From Paulinella micropora (lineage: Eukaryota > Cercozoa > Imbricatea > Euglyphida): DNA of 64,000 nt. Location: assembly GCA_009731375.1 (NCBI GenBank), contig BJOX01000053.1, positions 3,602-67,601 of the forward strand, read 5' to 3'. Shown here piece after piece: positions 15,631-28,537 of the stretch; within the stretch, counting starts at the first letter, position 1; each line of letters begins with the position of its first letter. The notes beneath the pieces were generated by a model. The model did not search any database. It saw only the letters and a program-made list of their open reading frames with translations, and had not been told where the DNA came from. The translations under genes were made by a program, and so were the position numbers.

Positions 15631-16689
15631 CTACAGCCTAGCAACTTCGAGTGCGTGTCCGTCCTTGATACCTGCGCTGATGAGGTTCGCGCGCGTGAGG
15701 GACATATCCCTGTAGGAGCCCGCGTTCAGGATCTTCCTGCCGCGCAGTGCGACGCAGTGCCCGTCGGACGCGACGAGCAGATCGCCCTTGACTCTACCCT
15801 TGACTATGTCGCTGAAGCCCACTCCCTTCAGTAGTCGCGGCCGCCACACCTTGCCCTTGTCGTCGGTGTGCCAGTCACCAGCTGCGCGCTCCTTGCAGAA
15901 GGCAGTGACGCTCGCGGTGTGTGCCGACTTGGCGAGGCGCCTGCGGTAGGACGACTTCCGGGTGGCGGAGCGCGGTATCAAGTTGAGGTAGCTCTGAGCC
16001 ACGCAGTCACGCTGTCCGCTGCCCCGTTCTCGCAGCACCGCTCCAGTGCACTTCTTGACATCGCACTCGCCGTCTTGAGGGTAGAACGCGTCGGGATAGG
16101 CGCCCGCCCTCTCTTTCTCCTCGGCAGTGGGCTCACGGCCCAGCTCGTACACTAACGCGTCGTACTTGGCTACACGGTCTGCCGCGTCGTTTTGGGCAGC
16201 CCGGACGTGGCGCCGGCGCATTGCACCGGCCTTGCCAGTGTGCTCGCTGAGAAATTCAGCCAGCTTCCTCACGACCTGCACGGCCAGCGCCTTCTCTACG
16301 TCCTTGCGATCGGAGTGGAGGCCAAGCACGATCTCGTCAGGCGCGTGGTGCTCGTGCCAGGGATCGATCATCAGCCAGAAGTATGAGCGGTTAGCGAGAG
16401 ACCCCACACTAGCATCCACGGGATGCTCATCGTCTGACGAATCGTCACTGTCTGGCGCCGCTGGATGCTTATGTTCTTTCTTTTCCTCTGTCCATCCGTC
16501 ACTGTGTGGAGAGGCGGGAGGCGTGCAGGCGCATGGAGATATCGGTGGGTCGACGTATGGCAGCGTATCAGCGCTATGTGCGCTATGATCGGATACAGGC
16601 GAACATACTTGCTTGTCCTGGCCAGGAGGCGGACTTCTTTCGGCTGCAGCACCCAGAGCTACACTCGTGTTTGCTGCCTCCTCAGTCAT
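15631..16689 (-). CDS. Cysteine-protease-like protein with a disordered N-terminus
   Basis: The frame opens with GTG at 16,692 and the first ATG is at 16,687-16,689, giving 352 residues. Residues 1-95 are rich in Pro, Ser, Asp and His and look disordered. The middle is helical and basic. In the C-terminal third, Arg-Asp-Cys-Val-Ala-Gln-Ser-Tyr-Leu-Asn begins a helix, as in papain-fold peptidases. About 80 residues later come Asp-Gly-His-Cys-Val-Ala-Leu-Arg-Gly and Ile-Leu-Asn, which could supply the catalytic His and Asn/Asp. Such proteins cleave peptides or ubiquitin-like modifiers. The catalytic triad is read from spacing only. The gene ends the viral block: beyond it lies repeat-rich DNA. 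Confidence 0.5.
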   Translation of the reverse strand: MTEEAANTSVALGAAAERSPPPGQDKQVCSPVSDHSAHSADTLPYVDPPISPCACTPPASPHSDGWTEEKKEHKHPAAPDSDDSSDDEHPVDASVGSLANRSYFWLMIDPWHEHHAPDEIVLGLHSDRKDVEKALAVQVVRKLAEFLSEHTGKAGAMRRRHVRAAQNDAADRVAKYDALVYELGREPTAEEKERAGAYPDAFYPQDGECDVKKCTGAVLRERGSGQRDCVAQSYLNLIPRSATRKSSYRRRLAKSAHTASVTAFCKERAAGDWHTDDKGKVWRPRLLKGVGFSDIVKGRVKGDLLVASDGHCVALRGRKILNAGSYRDMSLTRANLISAGIKDGHALEVARL

Positions 16690-16756
16690 CACGCCCCAAG
16701 ATCAGAAACCACAAGTGTTTAGCGTTTCGCAAATCGTCGGTAACAAAAACAAAGGT

Positions 16757-16822
16757 CCTCTTTTGATAATTTTCTTTTTTTTCTTCTTTTCATTTTCGAA
16801 TTTCTGTCTATCTAGTCTTCTT

Positions 16823-16874
<52 letters not shown>

Positions 16875-17318
16875 GTTCTTTTTCCTTTTATATGTTTCTT
16901 TTTTCTTTTTTATTTATTTTTATTTCTTTGATTCTGATAATTTTCTTATTTCTTTTTTCTTTTTCGAATAATTTATTTTTTCTTTTTTCAAATTATTTTT
17001 TTCTCATTTCATTTTCCATTTTCTTTTTTTCTTTTTTTCTTTTTTCTTTCTCTCTTCTTTCTTTATGTTTTTTCTTGTCTCTTTTTTCTTTTTTTCTGGT
17101 TCTTGTTTCTTGCTTATTGTTTCTTATTTCTTTCTGTTTCTTTTTCATTTTTTCTACTTTTTCTTTTCTTTTTTTTCTTCTTTTTTCTTTTTTCTTTCTT
17201 TTCTTTTTCCATTTTCTTTTTTTTTCTGTTCTTTTTTCTGTTGGATTTTTCTTTTTTTCTTTTTTCTTTTTTCTTTTTGCTTTTTTGTTTTTGCTTGTTC
17301 TTTTCTTTGTTTCTTTAG
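16757..17318. repeat. Polypyrimidine tract (TTTC/TTTTCT-rich)
   Basis: More than 550 bp of almost pure T and C on the plus strand, including (TTTC)n near 16,825-16,873. Long open frames here encode only Phe/Ser/Leu strings and are not genes. It separates the viral genes from the telomere-like repeats. Confidence 0.9.
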
Positions 17319-18075
17319 ATTAAGGGTTAGATTAAGGGTTAGAGTAAGTGTTAGAGTAAGTGTTAGATTAAGTGTTAGCTATAGGGTTAGGCTAGTTAGG
17401 GATAAGGTTAGGTTAGGATTAGGGTTAGTGTTCAGGTTAGAGTAAGTGTTGGAGTAAGTGTTAGATTAAGTGTTAGAGTAAGGGTTAGAGTAAGAGTTAG
17501 AGTAAGGGTTAGATTAAGTGTTACTGTTAGGGTTAAGGTTTGGGTTTCTTGTTTCTTTTTGTTTCTTTTTTATTTTTTCTTCTTTTTCTATAAGTGTTAG
17601 ATTAAGTGTTAGAGTAAGGGTTAGAGTAAGAGTTAGAGTAAGGGTTAGATTAAGTGTTACTGTTAGGGTTAAGGTTTGGCTTTTTCCATTTTCTTTTTTT
17701 TCTGTTCTTTTTTCTGTTGGATTTTTCTTTGTTTCTTTTTTCCTTTTTCTTTTTTCTTTTTTCTTTTTGCTTTTTTGTTTTTGCTTTTTCTTTTTTTTGG
17801 TTCTTTAGATTAAGGGTTAGATTAAGGGTTAGAGTAAGTGTGTTAGATTTAGGGTTAGGGTTAGGGTTAGGGTTAGGATTAGGTCAGTGTTCAGGTTAGA
17901 GTAAGTGTTGGAGTAAGTGTTAGATTAAGTGTTAGACTAAGGGTTGGAGTAAGAGTTAGAGTAAGGGTTAGATTAAGTGTTAGTGTTAGGGTTAAGGTTA
18001 GGGTTAGGGTTAGGGTTAGCGTGAGGGTTAGTGTTAAAGTTAGTGTTAGGGTTAGGGTTAGGGTTAGGGTTAGGG
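17319..18075 (+). repeat. Degenerate interstitial telomere-like repeats
   Basis: GGGTTA and variants (AAGGGTTAGATT, AAGTGTTAGAGT) run through this stretch, with near-perfect TTAGGG arrays at 17,849-17,875 and 17,999-18,075. A polypyrimidine block and its following telomere-like repeats occur twice (about 17,205-17,530 and 17,675-17,990), so about 470 bp was duplicated. The motif suggests TTAGGG-type host telomeres. Confidence 0.85.
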
Positions 18076-18133
18076 TCATACATACATATATACATACATA
18101 CATACACATATACGCACGTACGTACTTACTTAC

Positions 18134-18178
<45 letters not shown>

Positions 18179-18208
18179 GCTTGCTTACTTGGTTGCCCAC
18201 TTTCCTGC

Positions 18209-18239
<31 letters not shown>

Positions 18240-18428
18240 CAAACATACATTCATACATACATACTTGTTTACTTACTTACTTACTTACTTATTTACTTAC
18301 TGGTTACCCACTTTCTTGCTTACATACATACATTCATACATACCTTCATACATACATATATTCATACATTCATACATTCATACATACATACATACATACA
18401 TACTTACTTACTTACTTACCTACTTGAC
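18076..18428. repeat. ACAT and CTTA tetranucleotide arrays with TTACCCACTTTC spacers
   Basis: Alternating (ACAT)n and (CTTA)n blocks with conserved spacers such as GGTTACCCACTTTCTTGCTT at 18,302. This is the first part of the higher-order repeat that resumes at 18,764. Confidence 0.85.
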
Positions 18429-18694
18429 TTTTTTTTCCTGTTCGCCGTCTTCTCTTCCCGTTCCCTTTCTCTTTTCCGTACCATTTTCCTTTGAATAATC
18501 AGACATAACCCCCACACTAGACTAGGCTACACTTAGACTTGACTAGCTTAGCTTTGATAATCATTTTCCTTATTTAGCCACTGAGTAAAATGATGAGATT
18601 ACCCGAATTTGCGGAAACTGGGTGCAAGACATATCGCGTAAAATTTACTAATAATGGGATTCTAGTTTCGGTGGCTAGTTAGTACTCTAGATAT
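18429..18694. other. Non-repetitive spacer with no recognised gene
   Basis: About 265 bp of ordinary-looking sequence between tetranucleotide arrays. I see no long reading frame, RNA gene or similarity to other parts of the window. Confidence 0.6.
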
Positions 18695-18696
18695 CG

Positions 18697-18763
<67 letters not shown>
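18695..18763. repeat. (CTA)n trinucleotide microsatellite
   Basis: An uninterrupted trinucleotide run of about 22 copies bounded by a short non-repetitive spacer and CTTA arrays. Confidence 0.9.
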
Positions 18764-18765
<2 letters not shown>

Positions 18766-18858
18766 TCTCAGTCTTACTTTCTTACTTACTTACTCACTTA
18801 TTCACATACAATATTATATACATACATCCATACATACATTACATACATACTTACATAC

Positions 18859-18889
<31 letters not shown>

Positions 18890-19108
18890 CATACATTACA
18901 TACATACATACATACACATACATACATACATACATATATACATACATACATACATACACATACATACATACATACATATATACATACGTACGTACGTACG
19001 TACGTACGTACGTACGTACTTACGTACGTACGTACGTACGTACGTACTTACTTACTTACTTACTTACTTACGTACGTACTTACTTACTTACTTACTTACG
19101 TACGTACG

Positions 19109-19146
<38 letters not shown>

Positions 19147-19329
19147 TTTACTTACTTACTTACTTACCTACTTACTTACTTAGTTCATACTGTGTTACCC
19201 GCTTTCTTGCTTACATTCATTCATACGTTCAGACATACATACATACATACATACATACATACATACATACGTACTTACTCACTTACTTACTTACTTACTT
19301 ACTCACTTACTTACTTACTTACTTACTTG

Positions 19330-19370
<41 letters not shown>

Positions 19371-19515
19371 GTACTTACTTACTGGGTTACCCACTTTCTT
19401 GCATACATACATACATACATACATACATACATACATACGTACGGTACGTACGTACGTACTTACTTACTCACTCACTCACTTACTTACTTACTTGGCTTCC
19501 CACTTTCTTTCTTTC

Positions 19516-19546
<31 letters not shown>

Positions 19547-19644
19547 CATACATACATACATGCATAAACGCATACATACATACATACATACATTTACTTA
19601 CTTACTTACTTACTTGGCTACCCACTTTTTTTTGCTTGCATTCA

Positions 19645-19678
<34 letters not shown>

Positions 19679-20239
19679 CATACATACGTCCTTACATAAG
19701 TCCGTACGTACGTACGTACTTACTTACTTACTTACTTATTTGGTTGCCCATTTACTTGCTTACATTTATTCATACATACATGCATGCATACATACATACA
19801 TACATACATACATACATGCATACATACATACATACAAATATACATATGTACGTACTTATTTACTTACTTACTTACTTTTTTGGTTACCCACGTACTTACT
19901 TACTTATTTACTTACTTACTTACTTACTTGGTTACCCCACCTTTTTTTGTTGCTTACATTCATAAATACATGTATGCATACATGCATACAAACATACATA
20001 CATACATACATACATAAATACATACTACATACATACATACATACGTACGTACATACGTACGTACATACGTACGTACGTACTTATTTACTTACTTACTTGG
20101 TTACCCACTTTCTTGCTTAAATACATACATACATACATACATACATACATACTTACTTATATTTTCTTACTTACTTAGTCACTTACTTGCTTACTTGCTT
20201 TCCCACTTTCCTGCTTACATACATACATACATACATACA

Positions 20240-20276
<37 letters not shown>

Positions 20277-20391
20277 GGTTACCCACTTTTTTGCTTACAT
20301 ACATACATTAATGCATACATTCATACATACATACATTCATACATACATACATGCATACATACATACATACATACATACTTACATACATACA

Positions 20392-20424
<33 letters not shown>

Positions 20425-20713
20425 TCTTAGTCTTACTTTCTTACTTACTGACTCACTTATTCACATACAATGTTCTATACATACATCCATACATACATTA
20501 CAAACATACATACATACATACATACATACATACATACATACACACAACACATACATACATACATACATACATACATACATACATACATACATACATACAT
20601 ACATACCTACATACATACATACACATACATACATACATACATTTATCGCTACTTTTTTGCAGCATTCAAAATCCCATCCATGTCGTGGCGCAAGAATAAG
20701 AAAGGTAGCTAGG

Positions 20714-20716
<3 letters not shown>
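18764..20716. repeat. Higher-order tetranucleotide satellite
   Basis: (ACAT)n, (ACGT)n and (CTTA)n blocks alternate in a fixed order and are punctuated by a conserved GGGTTACCCACTTTCTTGCT spacer or variants (for example near 19,193, 19,384, 19,617, 19,742, 20,098 and 20,277). Long frames here translate as Tyr-Ile-His-Thr or Leu-Leu-Thr-Tyr repeats and are not genes. An acceptor-like TTTTTTGCAGCATTCA spacer occurs near 20,650. Confidence 0.9.

Positions 20717-20768
<52 letters not shown>
20717..20768. repeat. (TATC)n array at the 5' edge of the retrotransposon
   Basis: About 13 uninterrupted copies that end directly at the first base of the retrotransposon-derived sequence. Confidence 0.9.
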
Positions 20769-20769
<1 letters not shown>

Positions 20770-23700
20770 CACCGCCTGAACCCCCTGGAGAAGATTTTGC
20801 TCATGTTCACCCTTACGAAGATCTTTCGGGCCTCCTCGAAAAGAAGAGTCCAAAAGCGCACGTCCATCCGGACTACAAGTCGCAACCCGGCATTATCAAC
20901 CTGGATTCCACCCACTGTGTTGACGCCGAGACATACTCTCATTTCGTCCATCGGACAAGAAGTGCCCCGAAAGAACCAACCGAAAGAAGAAAACGCCTGG
21001 TATTGCCATCAACACCAAGCGAATGGAAAGGCATTGAAGAAGAACTCCAATCCGCACTCCCTCTCATCCTCCCCTCCTCTCTCATCAAACGCCTGTCGTG
21101 TGACGAAGCAGTAGCGAAATTTGAAAGATATCTCTACGACTTCATATCACAACGGGTACCTCAAACAAAAACACAAGAACAAACTCATGAGCGAAAAAAC
21201 CGCCACGTAATCCGGCTCCAAACAGAACTCACGCAGAACCGACAACAAAAACTGATCCAAAAGAGACATCTGCGAGATCTCAAAAGGGCAGGTTCAATTC
21301 CAGCTGCTGTTGCAAAAAGCCTGCAAAAAACTTGGCGAGTATTATTGAAGACCGGTAACCGCCTCCGCCGTCGTCTCAAGGAAGCAACTTTAAGCTCCGC
21401 TCAACGACAAGCAAATACACGCTTCCGAACTGACCCTCATAAGTTTGCCAAAAATCTGTTTCATCCCCCCTCAACCCAAACCACTTCCTCCCTATCCAAA
21501 GAAAACTGTGACTCCTACTTTCCCAACCTATACAAAGACGCTAATCGTGAACAAACCTACGTGCCCTTACCTGAAATGAATCGCCCACCTCTACCAACTG
21601 TCCCCTTTGACCTCAAGCCACCGTCCTTCTTGGAAACCAAAAGATCTGTGTTTGCCAAGCGTAATGGTGCAGCCCCTGGCAGAGATGGTATTAGCTACCT
21701 TGTTTACAAGAGACTTCCCACCGCTTTACTTTTCTTACACAAACTCATTGTCAAGTGTTGGACAACGGATGTAGCTAATAGCTGGGCCCAAGCTGCTATC
21801 TCCCTCCTTCATAAGGACGGCGATCCACTTCAGGCCTCAAACTATCGTCCGATTGCTCTGACAAGCTGCTCGGGTAAGGTATTTTTCTCTTTGTGGTCAA
21901 AACGCCTAGAGAGTTTTTTGCTAGATAACAAGTACTTTGACAGAGCAAAACAAAAAGGTTTCCTCCGTAACGTTGCAGGATGCCCCGAGCACATTGCTAC
22001 TACAAAAGCTACCATCAGAAATGCAAAAGATCACTATCGCCAACTGGTCATAGCATGGATTGACCTACAAAACGCTTTTGGAAGCGTAAACCACAACTTG
22101 ATCCAGTTCGCTCTCTGGTGGTACCACGTGCCCCCTATGTTTGCTCGCATAATCTTTTTATACTACGAACTCTTAGTAGCCACAATCGAAGGGAAAGATT
22201 GGTCATCAGAACCCTTTGTTTTTGCTGTTGGCGTTTTTCAAGGATGCTGCATTTCTCCTCTCCTTTTCAACATAGTTTTCAACCTACTCCTTGACCTCCT
22301 ATCATCCTTGACCAAAAACAACGGTTATCATTTCAAGCATAAGACCTCAACAGATGAAGTCATCGTGCACGAAGCTGCTTATGCTGACGACCTCAAACTA
22401 CACTGCCGATCCCCGAAACACTGTCAATCGTCCATCAACATGATTGACAAATTTCTGTCATGGTCCAGAACAATGGCCGCGAAACCGCCCAAATGCAAAA
22501 GCCTTGCTTTCAAATATTGGACTAAAGCCGACGACCATAAGGGTCTCTAACGATTAATGCCGATTTCGTTCCCACCTTTCGACCCCGCCCTGACTATTAC
22601 TGGCAAACCAATTAACTTCATCGCTGACAAGCCTTTCAAAGACCTCGGATGGATTGTCTACCATGACCTCAGCGAAAACGAACAACGAGCAGAAATCCAA
22701 AAGAAGTTCATTCTTTCTATGCAAGCCATCGATAGCTGCTCGATCAATGGCTTTATGAAACTTTGGCTCTACCAGCACTATGCTGTCCAGTCACTTGCCT
22801 GGCCATTTCTCATTTATGACCTCTGCTTATCTTTCGCCAAAACCCTTGAGAAAATTGCGACCCGCTTCCTCAAAAAATGGGTCAATATCTACAAAAGAGC
22901 TCTGGTCTCCTGCCTTTACCGCCCACGCTCGAAATTCGGTCTACAGCTCCAGTCCATCGTCTCTTTTTACCAGCGACTTCAAATCAACCGTGCTCACATG
23001 CTGAAGTACTGCCCAGATAAACACCTCTCGTCCATCTATGCGATGAACCTGACGAAACACGAAACGTTTCGAACTATCTGGAAACCAGAGCCTGTGCTCG
23101 AAAAGCTTGAGGCACAGGTTGATTTTGAATTCAAACATCGAGGCCAATCCGATCATCTCGGACTTGCCATGGTCGCTACCCAAAAGAACATTCCATCACA
23201 GACCGCAAAGACAGGATTTTAGAATTAGCTGCTGAGACAATACTTGAGGCAACCACAGTGCATGACATGGACAAAGCCATGCAAGGGTGCTTTCTTCGTT
23301 TTGAAGACGCATGCCCCTTTGACCTCTCCTGGGCTCGCCTCATCGGAACCCGTAATTCCCGCTTAATCTCTTGGGTCATCAATGCAAGCACAAACTCGGT
23401 TATTACCCCCGACCTTAGACGTCTGTGGGGAATCATTCCCAACAACAAGTGTGCTCTCTGTTCTGGTAAAGCACATTTATGTCACATCCTCTCCGGTTGC
23501 CATGTTGCCCTCAAACAAGGCCGTTATACCTGGCGTCACGACTCTGTGCTCTGCACTATTGAAGCTCCCCTTCAAAAACACATCGAGAGCCATAACAAAC
23601 GCTCCCGTATAGACGAAAATGAATCAAAGTCTATGTTTGTGAAAGAGGGCGAGCAGAAGTCTAAAGGGCAGTCATTTCATCGTCCATGCCTGCTTGACAC

Positions 23701-24154
23701 CGCAAACGATTGGCAGCTCCAAACCCAGTACACCGGTTCTGAGCAAGCCTTTCCTGTCCACATCTGTGTCACTGACCTCCGCCCCGATATTGTTGTCTGG
23801 TCATTGTCTACCAAGATATGTATACTGATCGAGCTCACGTGCCCGGTCGAGGAAAACATCCTTGATGCACGAGCCTACAAGACTAACCGATATAATGGGC
23901 TCAAATCTCAAATCGAGGACAACGGATGGACCTGCCACCTTCGACCAATCGAATGCGGGGCTCGCGGCATGGTATCGTTCTCTGTTCATCGATGTTTCCG
24001 CGCCTTGGGTTTTTCACATCCCCAATCCAAATCCCTTTCCTTCAAGCTATCGTCCTGCGTAGCTCGTTGCTCTTTTGCGATCTATCGCTCCTGTGCAGTC
24101 AAAAATTGGACTAATCTTCCTCTAGTCCGTATCGGTGACTGCATTCCGTCATAG
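20769..24154 (+). pseudogene. Reverse transcriptase-endonuclease ORF, broken
   Basis: The frame is open from the left edge of the element and holds reverse transcriptase motifs: Pro-Gly-x-Asp-Gly-Ile, Tyr-Arg-Pro-Ile, Gly-x-x-Gln-Gly-Cys-x-x-Ser-Pro, and Tyr-Ala-Asp-Asp at 22,380-22,391. A TAA at 22,548-22,550 interrupts the frame, which then resumes in the same frame until TAG at 23,220-23,222. The remaining coding capacity lies in a different frame (in-frame from about 23,200 to 24,154), so one frameshift lies near 23.2 kb. That last part has Cys-x2-Cys...His...Cys near 23,450-23,500 and a Pro-Asp...Glu-Leu-Thr...Lys...Tyr endonuclease core at 23,779-23,900. At least two lesions plus truncation make it inactive. 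Confidence 0.85.
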
Positions 24155-24459
24155 CCGTCCAGTGTTGCATAGCCCGGGCTAGGTCCCTTCGGGGGTTTAG
24201 GCCTCATACAATGTCATCATTGTAGCTTGCGCAAGCTTACGGTGCTCAAAACACTTGGACTAACGGCTTCCTTTTCTTTCTCTTCTTCCTTATCCTCCCC
24301 TCCATTCCTAGATTGCCTTTTCTTCAACGTCCTTCCTCTTCTTTTTTCCAGAACACAGTCTACCCGTGATTCCCATCCCGGACACATGCACAGTACACAA
24401 ATTACTGTTTGATGTGAAACTGCGTTCCTTTGCAAGGACTACATTCCTTTGCGACATCT
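20769..24459 (+). mobile_element. R2-like non-LTR retrotransposon, 5'-truncated and inactivated
   Basis: The element starts abruptly after (TATC)n and ends at GCGACATCTCATC followed by (TATC)n. It carries a reverse transcriptase, a zinc knuckle and a restriction-like endonuclease in the order typical of R2-type elements that insert at chosen sites. Its 3' end recurs at 39,655-39,755, 40,350-40,735 and 62,160-62,305, each flanked by TATC repeats. The 5' end is missing, with no N-terminal DNA-binding zinc fingers. Confidence 0.85.
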
Positions 24460-24460
24460 C

Positions 24461-24541
<81 letters not shown>

Positions 24542-24572
24542 CCTACCTACCTACCTACGTACCTATACCTAC

Positions 24573-24618
<46 letters not shown>

Positions 24619-24619
24619 C

Positions 24620-24684
<65 letters not shown>

Positions 24685-24718
24685 TCATCTACCTACCTAC
24701 CTACCTACCTACCTACCA
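24460..24718. repeat. (TATC)n and (TACC)n arrays
   Basis: The array that follows the retrotransposon 3' end, with interspersed TACC tracts. Reading frames are Ser-Ile-Tyr-Leu strings only. Confidence 0.9.
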
Positions 24719-25075
24719 AGCCATACATACATACATACATACATACATGCATACATACATACATACATACATACATACATACAGAAATACCTACGTACAT
24801 ACGTACATACATATATATTTACGTACATACATACATAGACAAGGAGAAGGTGGTTTTATGAGGTCGGCACATAGTACACGACGCCCAACATACATACATA
24901 CATACATACATACATACATACATACACACATACATACACACATACATACGTACGTACGTAATGACATGGATAAAGAAGGAGCAAATCGTTCAATAAGGTC
25001 GACACATAGTACACACCACGCCTTACATATCATACATTACATCACATTTATTACATGACACACATACATTACACG

Positions 25076-25107
<32 letters not shown>

Positions 25108-25340
25108 CATATATACATACATAGACACATGCATGCATATATACATGCATGCATGTATACATAAAAAAGAAACAACTCTTTACATCAGGTTAACTCGCCT
25201 TACATTACATTACATTACATTACATTACATTACATTACATACACACATACAAACATACATACATGCATACATACATACATACATACATGCATACATACAT
25301 ACATACATACATACATACATACATACATACATACATACTT
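24719..25340. repeat. (ACAT)n array with inverted GGCGTGGTGTGTACT-type islands
   Basis: Between ACAT runs lie two reverse-strand copies of the 60-bp island found at 46.6-49.3 kb (24,846-24,890 and 24,965-25,030), a GAAACAACTCTTTACATCAGG island at 25,168-25,188 also seen near 50,285, and a (CATTA)n run at 25,200-25,240. Confidence 0.85.
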
Positions 25341-25781
25341 AATTACTTACTTACTTACTTACTTACGTACGTACGTACTTACTTACGTACTTACTTACTG
25401 GGTTACCCACTTTCTTGCTTACATTCATACATACATACATACATACTTACTGACTTACTTACTTACTCACTTACTTACTTACGTACTTACTTACTGGGTT
25501 ACCCACTTTCTTGTACATTCATTCATTCATTCATTCATTCATTCATTCATTCATTCATACATACATACATACATACATACATACATACATAACATACATA
25601 CACATACATACACATACATACACATACATACATACACATACATACATACATACATACGTACGTACGTACGTACGTACGTAAAACGAACGTACGTACGTAC
25701 TTACTTACGTACTTACTTACGCACTTACTTACGCACTTACTTACGTACTTACTTACGTACTTACGTACGTACTTACGTACG

Positions 25782-25844
<63 letters not shown>

Positions 25845-26101
25845 GTACTTACTTACTGGGTTACCCACTTTCTTTCATACAAACACACATACATACATAC
25901 ATACATACATACATACATACATACATACGTACGTACTTACTTACTTACTTTCTTACTTACTTACTTACTTACTTACTTATTTACTGGGTTACCCACTTTC
26001 TTGCTTACATTCATACATACATACATACATACATACATAAATACATACATACATACATAGGTACGTACTTACTTACTTACTTAGGTACTTACTTACTTAG
26101 G

Positions 26102-26147
<46 letters not shown>

Positions 26148-26428
26148 TTTACTTACTTACTTACTTACTGGGTTACCCACTTTCTTGCTTACATACAGAC
26201 ACACATACAGGTATGTATGTATGTATGTAAGCAAGAAAGTGGGTAACCCAGTAAGTAAGTAAGTAAGTAAGTATGTATGTATTATGTATGTATGTATACG
26301 TTCGTACGTTCGTACTTACTTACTTACTTACTTACTTACTGGGTTACCCACTTTCTTGCTTACATTCATACATACATACATACATATATACATACATATA
26401 TACATACATACGTACGTACGTACGTACG

Positions 26429-26479
<51 letters not shown>

Positions 26480-26524
26480 GTACTTACTTACTGGTTTACC
26501 CACTTTCTTGCTTACATTCATTCA

Positions 26525-26556
<32 letters not shown>

Positions 26557-26603
26557 CATACATACATACATACATACATACGTACGTACGTACATACGTT
26601 ACG

Positions 26604-26635
<32 letters not shown>

Positions 26636-26737
26636 GGGTTATCCACTTTCTTGCCATCATTCATTCATTCATTCATTCATTCATACATACATACATACAT
26701 ACATACATACATACATACGTACGTACGTACGTACACG

Positions 26738-26784
<47 letters not shown>

Positions 26785-26785
26785 G

Positions 26786-26817
<32 letters not shown>

Positions 26818-26988
26818 AACTTACTTACTTACTTACTAACTTACTTACTTACTTACTTACTTACTTACGTACTTCATACTGGGTTACCCGCTTTCTTGCT
26901 CACATTCATTCATACGTACATACATACATACATACATACATACATACATACATACATACGTACGTACGTACGTACATACGTACGTACG

Positions 26989-27029
<41 letters not shown>

Positions 27030-27187
27030 GCGTACTTACTTACTGGGTTACCCACTTTCTTGCTTACATTCATACATACATTCATACATACATACATACA
27101 TACATACATACATACATACATACATACGTACGTACTTACTTACTTACTTACTCACTTACTTACTTACTTGGCTTCCCACTTTCTTTC

Positions 27188-27229
<42 letters not shown>

Positions 27230-27608
27230 GCATACATACATGCATACATGCATGCATGCATACATACATACATACATACATACATACATACATACATAAC
27301 ATACATAACATACATACATACATATACTTACTTACTTAATTGGCTACCCACTTTTTTTGCTTGCATTTATACATACATACATACATACATACATACATAC
27401 ATACATGCATACATGCATATACATACATACATACTACACACATACATACATACATACATACATACATACATACGTCCGTACGTACGTACGTACTTACTTA
27501 CTTACTTACTTACTTACTTATTTGGTTACCCATTTTCTTGCTTACATTCATACATACATACATGCATGCATAAATACATACATACATACATACATACACA
27601 TACATACA

Positions 27609-27639
<31 letters not shown>

Positions 27640-27849
27640 CTACGTACTTATTTACTTGCTTACTTACTTACTTACCTTTTTGGTTACCCACGTACTTACT
27701 TACTTATTTACTTACTTACTTACTTACTTACTTTGTTACCCTTTTTTCTTGCTTGCATTCATAAATACATGTATGCATACATGCATACATACAAAAATAC
27801 ATACACACATAGATACATACATACATACATACGTACATACGTACGTACG

Positions 27850-27886
<37 letters not shown>

Positions 27887-27916
27887 GCTTGCTTACTTGG
27901 TTACTCTCTTTCCTGC

Positions 27917-27947
<31 letters not shown>

Positions 27948-28108
27948 CATACGTACGTACGTACGTACGTACGTACGTACGTACGTACGTACTTATTTAC
28001 TTACTTACTTACTTGGTTACCCACTTTCTTGCATACATACATACATACATACATACATACATACATACATACTTGCTTACTTGCTTACTTGGTTACCCAC
28101 TTTCCTGC

Positions 28109-28139
<31 letters not shown>

Positions 28140-28296
28140 AATACATACATACATACATACATACATACATACATACATACATGCGTACGTACATACGTAC
28201 GTACTTACTTACTTACTTACTTACTTAATTACTTACTCACTTACTTACTTACTTACTTGCTTACTTACTTGCTTACTTGGTTACCCTCTTTCCTGC

Positions 28297-28327
<31 letters not shown>

Positions 28328-28501
28328 CATACTTACTTACTTATTTACTTACTTACTTACTTGCTTACTTGGATACCCACTTTCCTGCTTACATTCATAC
28401 ATACATAACATACATTCATACATACATACATACATACATACATACATACATACATACTTACTTACTTACTTACCTACTCTTACTTCCTTACTTACTTACT
28501 C

Positions 28502-28537
<36 letters not shown>

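Noticed and set aside
16613-17323. Long open frame rich in Phe and Ser on the plus strand
   Set aside because: It is a translation of the polypyrimidine tract, with no complexity or motif of a real protein.
24366-25058. Frame starting in the retrotransposon 3' region and running into TATC repeats
   Set aside because: A fusion of untranslated element sequence with microsatellite.
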